A DNA stretch of 46,743 bases, from contig JANQEJ010000249.1 of assembly GCA_028278425.1 (NCBI GenBank), positions 1 through 46,743 of the forward strand, given 5' to 3'. This DNA comes from Planctomycetota bacterium. GTDB lineage: Bacteria; Planctomycetota; UBA1135; GCA-002686595. Within the stretch, counting starts at the first letter, position 1, and each line of letters starts with the position of its first letter. Both the position numbers and the translations under genes were made by a program. The notes below the pieces were generated by a model. It was not told the DNA's origin. It ran no database searches and saw only the letters and a program-made list of their open reading frames with translations. Shown here piece after piece: positions 34,369 through 43,512 of the stretch.

Positions 34369-35360
34369 CAGATGCGCGTGGGCGCGTCGACGCGCCGCAG
34401 GAGGATGAGGACGCAGGCGATCGAGATCATCCCGAGCCAAACGGCGGCCCGCACCGGCGAGTCGGTCGTCGTCAGGCCGTGGACGATCTCCCGGAGGTCG
34501 CCGGAGAAGGCGACGCTGTCGATGCGACCCTCGACGTCGTACAGCCCGAGCTGGAGGGTGCGGACGGTGTGCGGCAACGACAGGAGGAAGGTCCAGCCGC
34601 TGTCCTTCAGCCCCCGCGTCTCCTGGAGGATCATGTGAGCCATCGGCCCGAAGAGGCAGATCACGAACCACGCGACCGCCGCGAAGCGGGGCTGCCGCGT
34701 CAGGGACGAGAGCACCAGCACGACCAGCGCCGCCGGCACGATCGTGCCCAGCGACGCCAGGACGATCGATCCGGCCACCGGCGCCGTCTGCGCGATCGTC
34801 TCGAGCGAGGGCGAGAAGAGGATCGACAGCGCGTAGAGCGTCAGCGACGGCAGCAGCGTGACGAGCGCGAGGATCGCGACGAGCACGCCGGTCTTCCCGA
34901 TCACGTAGTCGAGCCGCGACACCGGGCGGGAGAAGTAGATGAGGAACGCCCGCGAGCGGAGGTCGTTCGCCACGAGCGGCGGCCCCGCGATCGCGGCCAC
35001 GAGCCCCGCCATCAGGAGCTGGAAGAAGGCGCCGAAGGAGGCGAAGACCATCGCCCAGACCGCGGTGCGGATCATCGTCGGGTCGTCGTGAAGCTGGGCG
35101 ATCAGGTGGCGCCCGAGGAGCTCGCTCGCGATCTCGTAGAAGAGCCCGTCGGAATCCGTCCCCGGATCCGTGATGCGACCGATCACGAAGAAGACCCAGC
35201 CGAAGTACAGGAACGGCAGGAAGGACACGAACACGAGCCGCCGCAGCAGCTTGCTGCGCCAGGCGATGGCCATGCCCGTGCGCGTGATCGGCCACCAGCG
35301 CGCGGCGTGGGACGTGCGCTCTCCCTCGTAGCGGCGGTACCCGATCTCGAAGAGCGGCAT
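34368..35360 (-). CDS. ABC-2 type permease
   Basis: A 330-residue membrane protein. It opens MPLFEIGYRRYEGERTSHAA, a typical ABC-2 coupling segment (Y-x-G-x-R), then about six membrane helices including FVSFLPFLYFGWVFFVIGRI and VFASFGAFFQLLMAGLVAAI, with the loop DLRSRAFLIYFSRPVSRLDY that contacts the ATPase. The ATG overlaps the stop of the ATPase gene (TGATG), and its own stop overlaps the following ATPase start in the same way. It probably pairs with the first ATPase of the operon. Confidence 0.85.
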   Translation of the reverse strand: MPLFEIGYRRYEGERTSHAARWWPITRTGMAIAWRSKLLRRLVFVSFLPFLYFGWVFFVIGRITDPGTDSDGLFYEIASELLGRHLIAQLHDDPTMIRTAVWAMVFASFGAFFQLLMAGLVAAIAGPPLVANDLRSRAFLIYFSRPVSRLDYVIGKTGVLVAILALVTLLPSLTLYALSILFSPSLETIAQTAPVAGSIVLASLGTIVPAALVVLVLSSLTRQPRFAAVAWFVICLFGPMAHMILQETRGLKDSGWTFLLSLPHTVRTLQLGLYDVEGRIDSVAFSGDLREIVHGLTTTDSPVRAAVWLGMISIACVLILLRRVDAPTRI

Positions 35361-36331
35361 CAGGTCCCCTTGCCGATCGCCTCGAGGAAGATCTCCTCCA
35401 GCGTGTTGCGGCCGCTCTCGATGCGGCGCACGAGCGCGCCGGTCGCGCGTGCAGCCGCGAGCGCCTGGGCGGCGGCGGCCCGCGGCTCGCCGTAGACGCG
35501 CAGCTCGTCGGGGTGGACCGCCTCCCAGCGCGTGCCGTTCCGCTCGAGCTCCGCGCCGAAGGACGGTTCCGGTCGCTCCAGCCCGACCGTGACGCTCTCG
35601 TCGGCCGGCCGCTGGAGGTTCTCGATCGTGTCGTGCACGAGGAGCTTGCCGTGCCCCAGGATCACGACGGAGTCACAGATCTCCTCGACGTCGTGGAGGA
35701 TGTGGGTCGAGAGCACCACGCTCACGCCGGTGCGGTCGTACATCCCGCGGATCAGCCGCAGCATGCGCTTGCGCCCGAGCGGGTCGAGCCCGCTGGTCGG
35801 CTCGTCGAGGAACACGAGCCGCGGGTCGTGGATGATCGCCTGGGCCAGCTTCTGCTTCTGGCGCATGCCGGTCGAGTAGGTCTGCACCTCGCGGTAGCGC
35901 TCCTCGCCGAGGCCGACGTAGTCGAGCACCTCGTGCGCGCGCCGCAGGGCGTCGAACCACGGCAGGCCGGAGAGCTCGCCGGCGTAGGCCACCGCCTCGA
36001 CGCCCTGGAGCCCGGGAAAGATGCAGTCGTCCTCGGGCATGTAACCGACCTGCTCGCGCACGTGCCGGAAGTCGCGCCGCGAGTCGAGGCCCAGCACGCG
36101 TGCGCTGCCGGAACCGACTCGGACCAGGCCCATCAGCGCCTTGATCAGCGTGCTCTTCCCGGCTCCGTTGGGGCCCAGAAGCCCGAACACGCCCGGCTCC
36201 AGGGAGAACGAGACGCCGTCGAGGGCCATCCGGCCGTCGTAGCGCTTCGTCAGCTTCTCGATCTCGAGGACGGGGGTGGTGTCGGTCGGCGGCACGGGAG
36301 CGGCAGGATACGAACCCGCCCGCGGAGTCAC
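35360..36331 (-). CDS. ABC transporter ATP-binding protein
   Basis: A 323-residue nucleotide-binding subunit, first gene of the four-gene operon. Walker A LLGPNGAGKSTLIKALMGL, signature YSTGMRQKQKLAQA, Walker B LVFLDEPTSGLDP and H-loop STHILHDV are intact. The GTG at 36331 is the longest start; a GTG at 36295 that gives VPPTDTTPVLEIEKL fits the family better and I regard the real start as open. The C-terminal tail (TVGLERPEPSFGAEL to IFLEAIGKGT) is like other ABC-2 export ATPases. Together the four genes make two ATPase-permease pairs, probably for lipid, polymer or antibiotic export. Confidence 0.9.
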   Translation of the reverse strand: MTPRAGSYPAAPVPPTDTTPVLEIEKLTKRYDGRMALDGVSFSLEPGVFGLLGPNGAGKSTLIKALMGLVRVGSGSARVLGLDSRRDFRHVREQVGYMPEDDCIFPGLQGVEAVAYAGELSGLPWFDALRRAHEVLDYVGLGEERYREVQTYSTGMRQKQKLAQAIIHDPRLVFLDEPTSGLDPLGRKRMLRLIRGMYDRTGVSVVLSTHILHDVEEICDSVVILGHGKLLVHDTIENLQRPADESVTVGLERPEPSFGAELERNGTRWEAVHPDELRVYGEPRAAAAQALAAARATGALVRRIESGRNTLEEIFLEAIGKGT

Positions 36332-36400
36332 GCGGACGAGCGGGATTGGACCCCGGTGCGAGAGACGACCGCTCGCATTTTCGCCGTTCCGGGTCGGACC

Positions 36401-38926
36401 TCAGGGGGCCGGCAGCGGGATCAGGAGCGTGTTTCCCGGCAGCCCGTAGCTCGCGGCGCCCGGGGGGCGCACGATCCGGCAGGCGGCCTCGGTGTCGTGT
36501 CGGATCCGCCGGAAGGCGTTGACCGCGTCGTCCAGCACCGCGGACCCCGCCGGATAGTACACGTATTTGGGTTGTCCCCCGTCCTGGCTGGGCAGATTGT
36601 CCAGGGCGTGTCCGATCTCGTGGGCGAGCACCGCTTGCGACGGGCTATAGACGCCGCCCGCGGCCGGGATGCCCAGGAAGACGTACGTGTTCCCGCCGAT
36701 CGCGGCGAGGCCGCACTCCGGAGCGCGGGTAATGCCCAGGGCACCCGGGATGTTCGCCACCCAGATGACCTCGAGGATGTTCGGGCTGACGCCGGCGGCG
36801 ATGGCGGCGTCGCCGGCGATCGCCAGGTCGTCGACGCCGATGTCGAGGTCGCAGTCCGCGAAGATGTTCGTTCCCCCGGGCGCCGGCGCGGCCAGGATCC
36901 GCGTCGCGCCCACCTGCTGGATCTTGATGCACGCCTGGGCCCAGTGGACGTTGGCGCGCGCGATCTCGGCGTCGACGATCGCTTGGACGCCGGCCATGGG
37001 GCCGAGAACCGTGTTGACGACGCCGTCGCCGCTGACGTCCTTCCCCGGCGCCTCCTGCAGCACGGTCACGCGAACGCGCAGCAGGCGGCGTTCCTCCGGG
37101 CTGCGGTCGCAGACCGGCCGCGTCTCGAGCAGCGAGATGGGCTCCGACACGCAGGTGTAGGTGACGACGACCTCGCCTTCGATGTTCGTGCGGTGCGTCC
37201 GGTCGTTCAAGGCGTCGTCGGCGACGGTCGCCCCCGCCCGGACGGAATAGACCGCGTAGAAGTCGTCCGCGGTGGCGGGAATGTCCGCCGTGGTCAAGAG
37301 CAGTGCTTCCGACTTGAAGACGCCGGTGTTCACGTCGGTCTCCAGGAGCTCGATCTCCGTCGGGTCGTCGGTCACCGAGCCGCCGGTGGTCGAGACGCTG
37401 GCCTTCACCTTCTCGCGAACGGCCGGGTTCTGGTTCGCGTCGGGATCCGTCGCGCGCACGAAGAAGCGGTCGGGGTCGGTGTCGATGAAGACGCCGCCGG
37501 CGCCGTTCTTGACCGCGAAGCCCGGTCCGGCCCCGTATCCGTCCAGCCCCATGCCGCCGTCGTCGGCCCCCCAGTGGCCGATGTCGAGGTGATCGGTCGG
37601 CCCGCAGCCGGCGTCCAGGATCTCGAGCACGCACGTGGCCCCGGAGACGAGACCCAACCCCGTCCTGGCGCGGTTCGTCGATCGGAACGTGCCCCCCGGG
37701 GGAAAGACCAGGTCGACGACGACGCCCTGTGCATACAGGTTGATTCCGGCGGCGGCCCCGATCGGAAGCTGGGCGCCGGTGAAGGCACCTTCGGACGTGA
37801 AGGTGAACACCGTCGGCAACGTCGAGCCCGTCCAGGCGCCGGACGTGGCGTTGAAGACGCCGTCGGGGACGACGAGAAGGTTCGCCTCCCCGCCGAAGAC
37901 CGGGATGCCCGGGTTCGGGATCGGGGTCAGCGAGGCGCCGACGACCGTGACGTTCGGCGTGAACGAGCTGGCGAGGTCGCGCACCTCCACGCCGATCGAC
38001 GACAGGCCCGTGGCCACCGGGAGACGGACACCGTTCGTCGCGCCGCCGCCGTTGTCGCCGACCTCGACGCCGGCGCCGCTGTCGGCCTGGATCTGGAGCA
38101 GGCGGTCACGGAAGGTCAGGTTGGATTCGAGCATCGACGTCACAGCCTCGGCCTGCGGCGAGCCGCCGCCGAGCTGGAAGCCGCCGGCGACGTTCAGGCC
38201 CCCCGCGACGTCCGCCTGCGTCTCGTCGGTCGAGTGCACGTCCTGGACGCCGTAGTCGCCGAGACCACAGACGCCGCCGGTGGCGGACATGCCGCCGTTG
38301 ACGAAGTAGGTGAGCGCGGTGTCGGACGCCGACGTGCCGTCGGCCGGCAAGACGACGCCGGTACCGGGCGTGCTGCTGAAATTGAGCTCGACCAGGTAGC
38401 CGTTGACGAAACCCGAGGGCGGGCAGGTCGAGCCGGGCGGCGAGCACAGCGACGGGAACGAGGTGCAGGGGTTGCCGAAGCCGGAGTTGCCGACGACGAC
38501 GACGGTTTCCGTGGTGAAGCCCGCGGTGACGAAGAGCGGCTCGAGGATGCCGGGGTTGGTCGTCGAAGGAACGGCCGGCCCGAGGGTGCGCGTGTAGAAG
38601 TCCGCCGGCGAGCTCGCCGGCGAGCTGACCGTGCCCCAGAACGTGTCGAACAACGACTCGTAGAACCCGTCGACTTCCATCACGGAACCGAGCGAGGTGA
38701 CGTGGTTCAACGTCCCCGCGCCCTCCCAGACCTTGTAGAACCAATCGCCGCCGACGTCCGGCGGGTTCGCGCCGGCGGTGGACCCGGAGCTCGGGCTCGA
38801 GTACAGGAACAGCACGTCGCCGCCGTTGTTCAGCGTGCTGTTGTTCGAGTTGACCTGGGCCAGCGCGGGGCTCGCGAACGCGGCGAGCGTCCCCGCGACC
38901 ACGAAGCGTCGCAGCGTGCGTTGCAT
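36401..38926 (-). CDS. Large secreted protein with zinc-protease-like HEIGH motif
   Basis: An 841-residue protein. ATG 38926 follows AAGGAGGG and begins a clear signal peptide (RFVVAGTLAAFASPALAQ, cleaved before VN). The N-terminal half is beta-rich with Gly/Ser/Thr, including a Cys-bearing stretch GNPCTSFPSLCSPPGSTCPP. Residues around 450-600 have calcium-type DTDPDRFF and ATDPDANQNPAVRE segments. The C-terminal part has AVLAHEIGHALDNLPSQDGG (His769, Glu770, His773), the zincin motif, so it may be a metallopeptidase of the zincin clan; no third ligand such as the metzincin G-x-x-H follows. Family not recognised. Confidence 0.72.
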   Translation of the reverse strand: MQRTLRRFVVAGTLAAFASPALAQVNSNNSTLNNGGDVLFLYSSPSSGSTAGANPPDVGGDWFYKVWEGAGTLNHVTSLGSVMEVDGFYESLFDTFWGTVSSPASSPADFYTRTLGPAVPSTTNPGILEPLFVTAGFTTETVVVVGNSGFGNPCTSFPSLCSPPGSTCPPSGFVNGYLVELNFSSTPGTGVVLPADGTSASDTALTYFVNGGMSATGGVCGLGDYGVQDVHSTDETQADVAGGLNVAGGFQLGGGSPQAEAVTSMLESNLTFRDRLLQIQADSGAGVEVGDNGGGATNGVRLPVATGLSSIGVEVRDLASSFTPNVTVVGASLTPIPNPGIPVFGGEANLLVVPDGVFNATSGAWTGSTLPTVFTFTSEGAFTGAQLPIGAAAGINLYAQGVVVDLVFPPGGTFRSTNRARTGLGLVSGATCVLEILDAGCGPTDHLDIGHWGADDGGMGLDGYGAGPGFAVKNGAGGVFIDTDPDRFFVRATDPDANQNPAVREKVKASVSTTGGSVTDDPTEIELLETDVNTGVFKSEALLLTTADIPATADDFYAVYSVRAGATVADDALNDRTHRTNIEGEVVVTYTCVSEPISLLETRPVCDRSPEERRLLRVRVTVLQEAPGKDVSGDGVVNTVLGPMAGVQAIVDAEIARANVHWAQACIKIQQVGATRILAAPAPGGTNIFADCDLDIGVDDLAIAGDAAIAAGVSPNILEVIWVANIPGALGITRAPECGLAAIGGNTYVFLGIPAAGGVYSPSQAVLAHEIGHALDNLPSQDGGQPKYVYYPAGSAVLDDAVNAFRRIRHDTEAACRIVRPPGAASYGLPGNTLLIPLPAP

Positions 38927-39043
38927 GGGAATCCCTCCTTCGGTACGCGGCCGCAACGGGTGCTTGGGCAAGACGACCGCGCAACTCAGCGTACTGCGGC
39001 GTTCTCGTCCCCACAAGGCGTCGAAACGCTGTCGGGGCCGGGC

Positions 39044-40813
39044 TCAGGGTCGCCAGGCGTGGAGGTAACGCTCGTCCTCCGCGCTGAAGAACACGAGCGG
39101 CAGGTCCAGCTTGCGGTAGGACACGACGTACGGGACGCCGCCGTTGCCGGCCGCCTCCTCCGCCAGCGCCTCGAGGTCGCGCCGGCCGACCTCGTAGCAG
39201 GTGCGGTCGGCGTGGAACATGGTGAGCTGGTGCTCCCCCGTGCCCCGCTCCGCGGTCTCGAAGAAGAGCACCGCCTCCGCGGGAAGCTCCTCGCGCGCGA
39301 AGCGGCCGAGCTCGGCCATGCTGCCCCAGTCGGTGTTGCGGTGTACGTTCCAGTACGTCGCGCGCACGGTCTTCGCCAGGAGGACGAGGCCACCCAGGAG
39401 CGAGACCGCAAGCAGCCCGGTCCTGAGCCGCGTCGCGAACCGCTCCGGCGCGCGCGCCAGAACGAAGACGACCGGCGCCGCGATCACCGCCGCCCCCGCG
39501 AGGTGCCAGAGAATCCAGTCGTGGTCGCGCAGAGCGACGCCGAAGCCGCCGACGTTCGGGTAGCCCTCGAACAAACCGGGCAGACGGGGAGGACGCACGA
39601 GCGTCATCGCGCAAACGCCCGTCCACACGCCGAGCGCGAGCGGGCGGCGCGACCAGACCTCCCGGACCAGCGCGCCGAGGACGAGAAAGACCGCCGGCAT
39701 GGCCAGGTTCGTGCCCGCGATCGGCTTCGACACCGAGACGAGGAGCACGCCGTACACCCCGGCGATCCAAAGGTACGGCACGGCGAGCCGCAGGTCGCGC
39801 GCGCGCAGCACGCGCGGCAGCAGGACGAAGAAGGCGACGAGCGACGGCGTGTAGAGCCAGTGGTGCAGGTGCCCCGCGTTGTGGAAGAGCAGCCGATCCA
39901 GCGGCGCCTTCATCCCCTCCACCTCGGTGAAGAGGTGCGCGAACATGCGCCCGTTCTCGTAGGCGGACTCCGCGGGGTACGCGAGCTGGCAGTAGACCGA
40001 CCACGGAGCCGCCACCGCCGCCGCGGCGAGAAAGAACGCCAAGACGTGCCGGCCGGTGAGGGTCGCCCCCGACCAGCGCCGCGGCGCGAAGCGCGGCAGC
40101 GCCCACAGCGCGACGAGGATCCCCGCGACGACGAGCGAGGGAAAGCTCTTCGTCAGAAGGCCGAGCCCCTGCGCGGCTCCCGCGAGGAGCGCGTACCGCC
40201 ACGCGCCGGCGTGGGCAGCGCGCAGGACGAGGTAGATCCCGAGCTCCACCCAGAAGAGGAGCGCCACGTCGACGTGGTCGCTGTAGACGTAGCCGTGGAT
40301 CTGGTCGGTCATCTCCGGGTTGAACGCGAGCGCGGTCGCTCCGACCAAACCGGCCCACCGGCCGACCACCCGCTTCCCGATCAGGTAGGTCAGAAAGACG
40401 GAGAGCGTCGCCAGGAGCAGCGAGGGCAGGCGGAGCGCGAGCGGGCTGACGCCCAGGACCGCGAACGAGACCGCGATCTGCCACAGCGGAAGGATCGGCT
40501 TGTGCAGCCAGACGTGGTTCTCCGACCAGTCCCGGTAGTCGTACTCGAGATAGGGCCGCTCGATCAGCGTCGGCTTCAGCGGGTGCTCGAGCAGGTTCTT
40601 CGCGACGAGCGCGTGGAACGACTCGTCGAAGTACGTCAGCCGCTCGTGGTCCAGGTTCCGCAACCGCAGACCGAACGAGGCGACGAGGACGATCGCGAGC
40701 AGCGCCCGCGCGACCGGGCGCGCCCAAGGCCTCTCCTCCCCGTCGCCGGGCTCGGCGCCGAGGGGGCCGGCCGGCGGATCCGATCGCGGGTCCTGGTCGG
40801 GGGGAGCGAGCAT
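39044..40813 (-). CDS. Glycosyltransferase family 39 (ArnT/PMT-like) membrane protein
   Basis: A 589-residue integral membrane protein. Its first 35 residues are hydrophilic, then come about twelve helices. The first periplasmic loop holds the catalytic pair in TYFDESFHALVAKNLLEHPL (DE), with HKPILPLWQIAVSF as the conserved second loop, both typical of GT39 or GT83 lipid-linked sugar transferases. Enzymes of this fold take sugar from a polyprenyl-phosphate carrier and add it to protein or lipid on the outer face of the membrane. The last 110 residues (RFAREELPAEAVLFFETAER) form the usual soluble domain. GGGGGGAG precedes the ATG. Confidence 0.85.
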   Translation of the reverse strand: MLAPPDQDPRSDPPAGPLGAEPGDGEERPWARPVARALLAIVLVASFGLRLRNLDHERLTYFDESFHALVAKNLLEHPLKPTLIERPYLEYDYRDWSENHVWLHKPILPLWQIAVSFAVLGVSPLALRLPSLLLATLSVFLTYLIGKRVVGRWAGLVGATALAFNPEMTDQIHGYVYSDHVDVALLFWVELGIYLVLRAAHAGAWRYALLAGAAQGLGLLTKSFPSLVVAGILVALWALPRFAPRRWSGATLTGRHVLAFFLAAAAVAAPWSVYCQLAYPAESAYENGRMFAHLFTEVEGMKAPLDRLLFHNAGHLHHWLYTPSLVAFFVLLPRVLRARDLRLAVPYLWIAGVYGVLLVSVSKPIAGTNLAMPAVFLVLGALVREVWSRRPLALGVWTGVCAMTLVRPPRLPGLFEGYPNVGGFGVALRDHDWILWHLAGAAVIAAPVVFVLARAPERFATRLRTGLLAVSLLGGLVLLAKTVRATYWNVHRNTDWGSMAELGRFAREELPAEAVLFFETAERGTGEHQLTMFHADRTCYEVGRRDLEALAEEAAGNGGVPYVVSYRKLDLPLVFFSAEDERYLHAWRP

Positions 40814-40861
40814 CGCGCTCCCCCCATGGTCGCATCCCGGAGCCGCCGGCGCGCCGCCGCG

Positions 40862-41671
40862 TCAGGGCTGAATCGTGATGGTCAGCGCGTTCGTGGCGAG
40901 GAACCCGGGAAGGAAGCTGCCGAGGTCCAAGAACGCCTGGAGCTGAACGCCGCGGAAGGCCAGGCTTGGAACGGGGGGAACGTCGAGGGAGCCGGCGGCT
41001 TGCCCCGCGAAGTCCAGGACCCCGGCCGCGCCGGTCATGACGCTGCTCGGGCTGACCAGGCTGACGGAGAGCAGGGGGTCCAGGGACAAACCGAGAAGCT
41101 GGCCTTGAAACACGATCGGTTCGTTGGCGGACAGCGAGGCCGCCACGAAGTAAGGGGTCCCGCCGTAATCCGGTGCGTCGATCTGAAAGGGCGCGCTCAT
41201 CCCCACCGCGGCCGGCGGCGTGTAGCGCAACACCGGCTGGACCGGAGGCGGCGAGACGGCGGTGGGATCCACGATCGAGAAGGGGAAGAACTCCACGAAG
41301 GTTTCGAGCGTCGTTTCGACGGTGCCTCGGATCCGCATCCAGTACGGCCCGGGCAGGACCGGGTTGCCGTTGAGATCCAGCAGGTCCCAATCGAGCGTGA
41401 TGGAGCCGTGCGGCGGAACCGGCACGATCACCGACGGGCATGCCCCTCCGGGGAAGGGCGCGGTGACCAGCGGTCCGTTCGGCGCCCCCGCGTGCACGCT
41501 CCAGAAACACGGGTTGGAGAAGAAGAGCCCCTGGCCGGTGGAATCCGTGAGAGCGAAGCTCATCGTCCCGCCCAAAGGCGCCGGGTTCGGGCTGAGCTCG
41601 CCGGCCGCGTTCTGCGCGGCGGTCGACAGCGAAAGGGTCGCGAAGACGAGCGGAAGGAACGAGCGCAACAT
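40862..41671 (-). CDS. Secreted protein of unknown function
   Basis: A 269-residue protein with GAGGAGG before the ATG and a signal peptide (MLRSFLPLVFATLSLSTAAQ, cut before NAAGEL). The mature part is beta-rich with many Pro, Gly and Ser, and a pair of Cys in NPCFWSVHAG and FPGGACPSVI. No helical domain or catalytic motif is visible. The style (short strands, LSVSLVSPSSVMTGAAGVLD, repeated Pro-Leu turns) matches the secreted proteins at 8591 and 41893. It starts 222 nt from the divergent gene 41893-42660. Function unknown. Confidence 0.65.
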   Translation of the reverse strand: MLRSFLPLVFATLSLSTAAQNAAGELSPNPAPLGGTMSFALTDSTGQGLFFSNPCFWSVHAGAPNGPLVTAPFPGGACPSVIVPVPPHGSITLDWDLLDLNGNPVLPGPYWMRIRGTVETTLETFVEFFPFSIVDPTAVSPPPVQPVLRYTPPAAVGMSAPFQIDAPDYGGTPYFVAASLSANEPIVFQGQLLGLSLDPLLSVSLVSPSSVMTGAAGVLDFAGQAAGSLDVPPVPSLAFRGVQLQAFLDLGSFLPGFLATNALTITIQP

Positions 41672-41838
41672 CGGTAGTCCTCCTCGAGGCTTGCAGAGCG
41701 CCGCCGAACGAAGCGGCTGGACGAGGGAAGTCGCTTCACGATGGAGGAGACCGCTCTGCGCCGCGCGGAGGAACAGGTCGAAGCCGGGCTTGGAACTCGT
41801 TCGTAGCCGCCGGGGTCCCCGCGGAGCGCCGGCGGGCC

Positions 41839-41844
41839 TAGAAT
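41839..41844 (+). promoter_or_regulatory. Possible -10 element
   Basis: TAGAAT lies 48 nt upstream of the ATG at 41893 in a GC-rich gap, where an AT-rich hexamer stands out. No -35 hexamer is visible 16 to 18 nt further upstream, so the call is tentative. AGGAGGA at 41878-41884 is the ribosome site of the gene. Confidence 0.25.
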
Positions 41845-41892
41845 GGAAGCTGTCGCTCGCCCGCGTGTCCCACGCTCCAGGAGGACAGATCG

Positions 41893-42660
41893 ATGTTCCG
41901 CGTCGCCGTTCCCGCGTTCCTGCTCGTCGCCGCCGTGTCCTCGCAGAGCGCCGCCCAGGCGACGCTCACCGTCACCGGCACGTGCCCCGGCTCGATCACC
42001 ATCGACGTCTCCGGCGCGACGCCGTTCGGCCCGGTGATCCTCGCCTCGTCCCCGACGCCGGGACCGTTCCTCGTCACGGGCGGCCCCTGCGCCGGAACGC
42101 TGCTCGGCCTGGCGTCCCCGAGCATCTTCAAGACCGCGACGCTCGGCCCGTCCGGCTCGGCCTCGACGACGCTGACCGCACCGGCCGCCGCCTGCGGCCT
42201 GAACCTGCAGCTCGTCGACCTCGCCGCCTGCACCGCGAGCAACGTGGCCACCCTCCCCACGAGCGGGCCGCCGAGCATCGTCGGCGACTACAGCGGGTCC
42301 ACGACGGTCGTTTTCGTCCCCGGGAGCTGCGAGGGGCCGCCGTCGCTCACGTTCACCGCCGCGATCGACATCTTCAGCGAGTTCGGGGGCACGTTCGCCG
42401 GCCAGGTCCAGAACACGACGATCTTTCTCGGCTTCAGCTTCCTTGAGATCATGGACCTCCAGGGAACGGTCTCGCCCACCGGCGCCATCGCCGGCACGTT
42501 CACGGATTCGCTCTTCATCGACGGCATCTTCGACAGCAGCGGGGCCGGCACCTTCCAGGGGCAGGCCGGCGGCGGGTCCATCGACTTCGACTTCCAGGGA
42601 CAAGACCTCGTCGGCGGCACGTGCGTCTACTCGGGGAACACCGCCGGCACGATGCCGTAG
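41893..42660 (+). CDS. Secreted protein of unknown function
   Basis: A 255-residue protein with AGGAGGA about 8 nt before the ATG and a signal peptide (RVAVPAFLLVAAVSSQSAAQ). The N-terminal half has strands typical of a small immunoglobulin-like domain (TLTVTGTCPGSITIDVSGAT) with Cys pairs. After SIVGDYSGSTTVVFVPGSCE a second domain of eight to ten short strands ends in FDFQGQDLVGGTCVYSGNTA, with the pattern of a lipocalin-like or beta-barrel repeat (G-T-F-T-D, G-T-F-Q-G, FSFLEIMDLQGTV). No catalytic motif. It stands between a divergent secreted gene and a convergent MshEN-like gene. Confidence 0.68.
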   Translation: MFRVAVPAFLLVAAVSSQSAAQATLTVTGTCPGSITIDVSGATPFGPVILASSPTPGPFLVTGGPCAGTLLGLASPSIFKTATLGPSGSASTTLTAPAAACGLNLQLVDLAACTASNVATLPTSGPPSIVGDYSGSTTVVFVPGSCEGPPSLTFTAAIDIFSEFGGTFAGQVQNTTIFLGFSFLEIMDLQGTVSPTGAIAGTFTDSLFIDGIFDSSGAGTFQGQAGGGSIDFDFQGQDLVGGTCVYSGNTAGTMP

Positions 42661-42696
42661 CCATCCAGTACGGGTCGAGCCCGTAGCGTCGCGCCC

Positions 42697-43512
42697 TTAT
42701 GCGCTCGTCTTCGCGAGCCCCTCGAGCTGCTGCTTGAGCTCGAGCCCGTGCCGAATCTGCTCCGCGGTGAGCCCGGCGATCTGCGACAGCGCGTCCCCGA
42801 CCGGCACGCCGTCGTGGTGGTGCAGGTGCATCGCCCGCTCGAGCTGCTCGTTGTTGATCATCCCCACGCCGAGCAGAACCTCGCCGAGGAACATCTCCTG
42901 GCGGACCAGGATCGCGGCGTCGCCCGTCGCTTCCCCCGCGGCCGCGCCGGCCGCCGGGGCGTCGGTCGGCGGGGTATAGACGGGCCCCTCGCGCAGCTTC
43001 TGTTGCAGCTTCAGTGCGTCGAGCACGTGCTCGGGCGGACAGATCCCCGTGACGAGCAGGCACTCCCCGAGCGGAAGCCCCTTCTCGCGGTGGAACTTGA
43101 GCGCGCCCTCGAGCTGCTCCTCGTTGATGCGGCCGAGCTTGATCAGGATCTGCCCGAGCAGCGGATCGGACTGCACCTCCCCGAGCTGGGCCTCGCACGG
43201 GGAAGGCGCCGGAGCCTGTGCGGCCTCCGGCGGCGGCGCCTCGAATCCTTCGAGCGTGTCTCCCACCGCGCGGACGAGCTCGCAGGCGAGCCGGTGCAGC
43301 TCCACGCGGTCCAGGCCGGGGGTCTTGCCGGTCAGCGCCTCGAGCACGTGGACCACCGCCAGGAGACACGAGGTCACGTCGGGCGGAACCTGGCTCCGCG
43401 CGAAGTTCGCGAGCTGTCGGAGGAGATCCAGGTTCGCGAGGTGGGTCGCGCGTTCCTCGGGGGGCGTCTCGCTGATGCGATCCGCCAGGGCGGAGAGCTT
43501 GGGGCCAGCCAC
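42697..43512 (-). CDS. MshEN-like repeat protein without ATPase domain
   Basis: A 271-residue protein, GTG start. Residues 1-95 are helical. Two copies of a roughly 55-residue unit follow: 118-171 (LLGQILIKLGRINEEQLEGA through LLVTGICPPEHVLDALKLQQ) and 207-266 (FLGEVLLGVGMINNEQLERA through IAGLTAEQIRHGLELKQQ). Each is the L-G-x-x-L-x-x-x-G-x-I-x-x-E-Q-L pattern twice over, as in the MshEN (GspE N-terminal) domain of type II secretion and type IV pilus ATPases, where it can bind cyclic-di-GMP. No ATPase follows here, so it may be an adaptor or ligand sensor. The 275 nt upstream to the next gene show nothing I can support. Confidence 0.78.
   Translation of the reverse strand: MAGPKLSALADRISETPPEERATHLANLDLLRQLANFARSQVPPDVTSCLLAVVHVLEALTGKTPGLDRVELHRLACELVRAVGDTLEGFEAPPPEAAQAPAPSPCEAQLGEVQSDPLLGQILIKLGRINEEQLEGALKFHREKGLPLGECLLVTGICPPEHVLDALKLQQKLREGPVYTPPTDAPAAGAAAGEATGDAAILVRQEMFLGEVLLGVGMINNEQLERAMHLHHHDGVPVGDALSQIAGLTAEQIRHGLELKQQLEGLAKTSA

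Noticed and set aside
35513-41677. A 2,054-codon open frame on the plus strand
   Set aside because: It is antisense to the ABC, HEIGH and GT39 genes and rich in Arg, Gly and Asp with no fold; it arises from high third-position GC.
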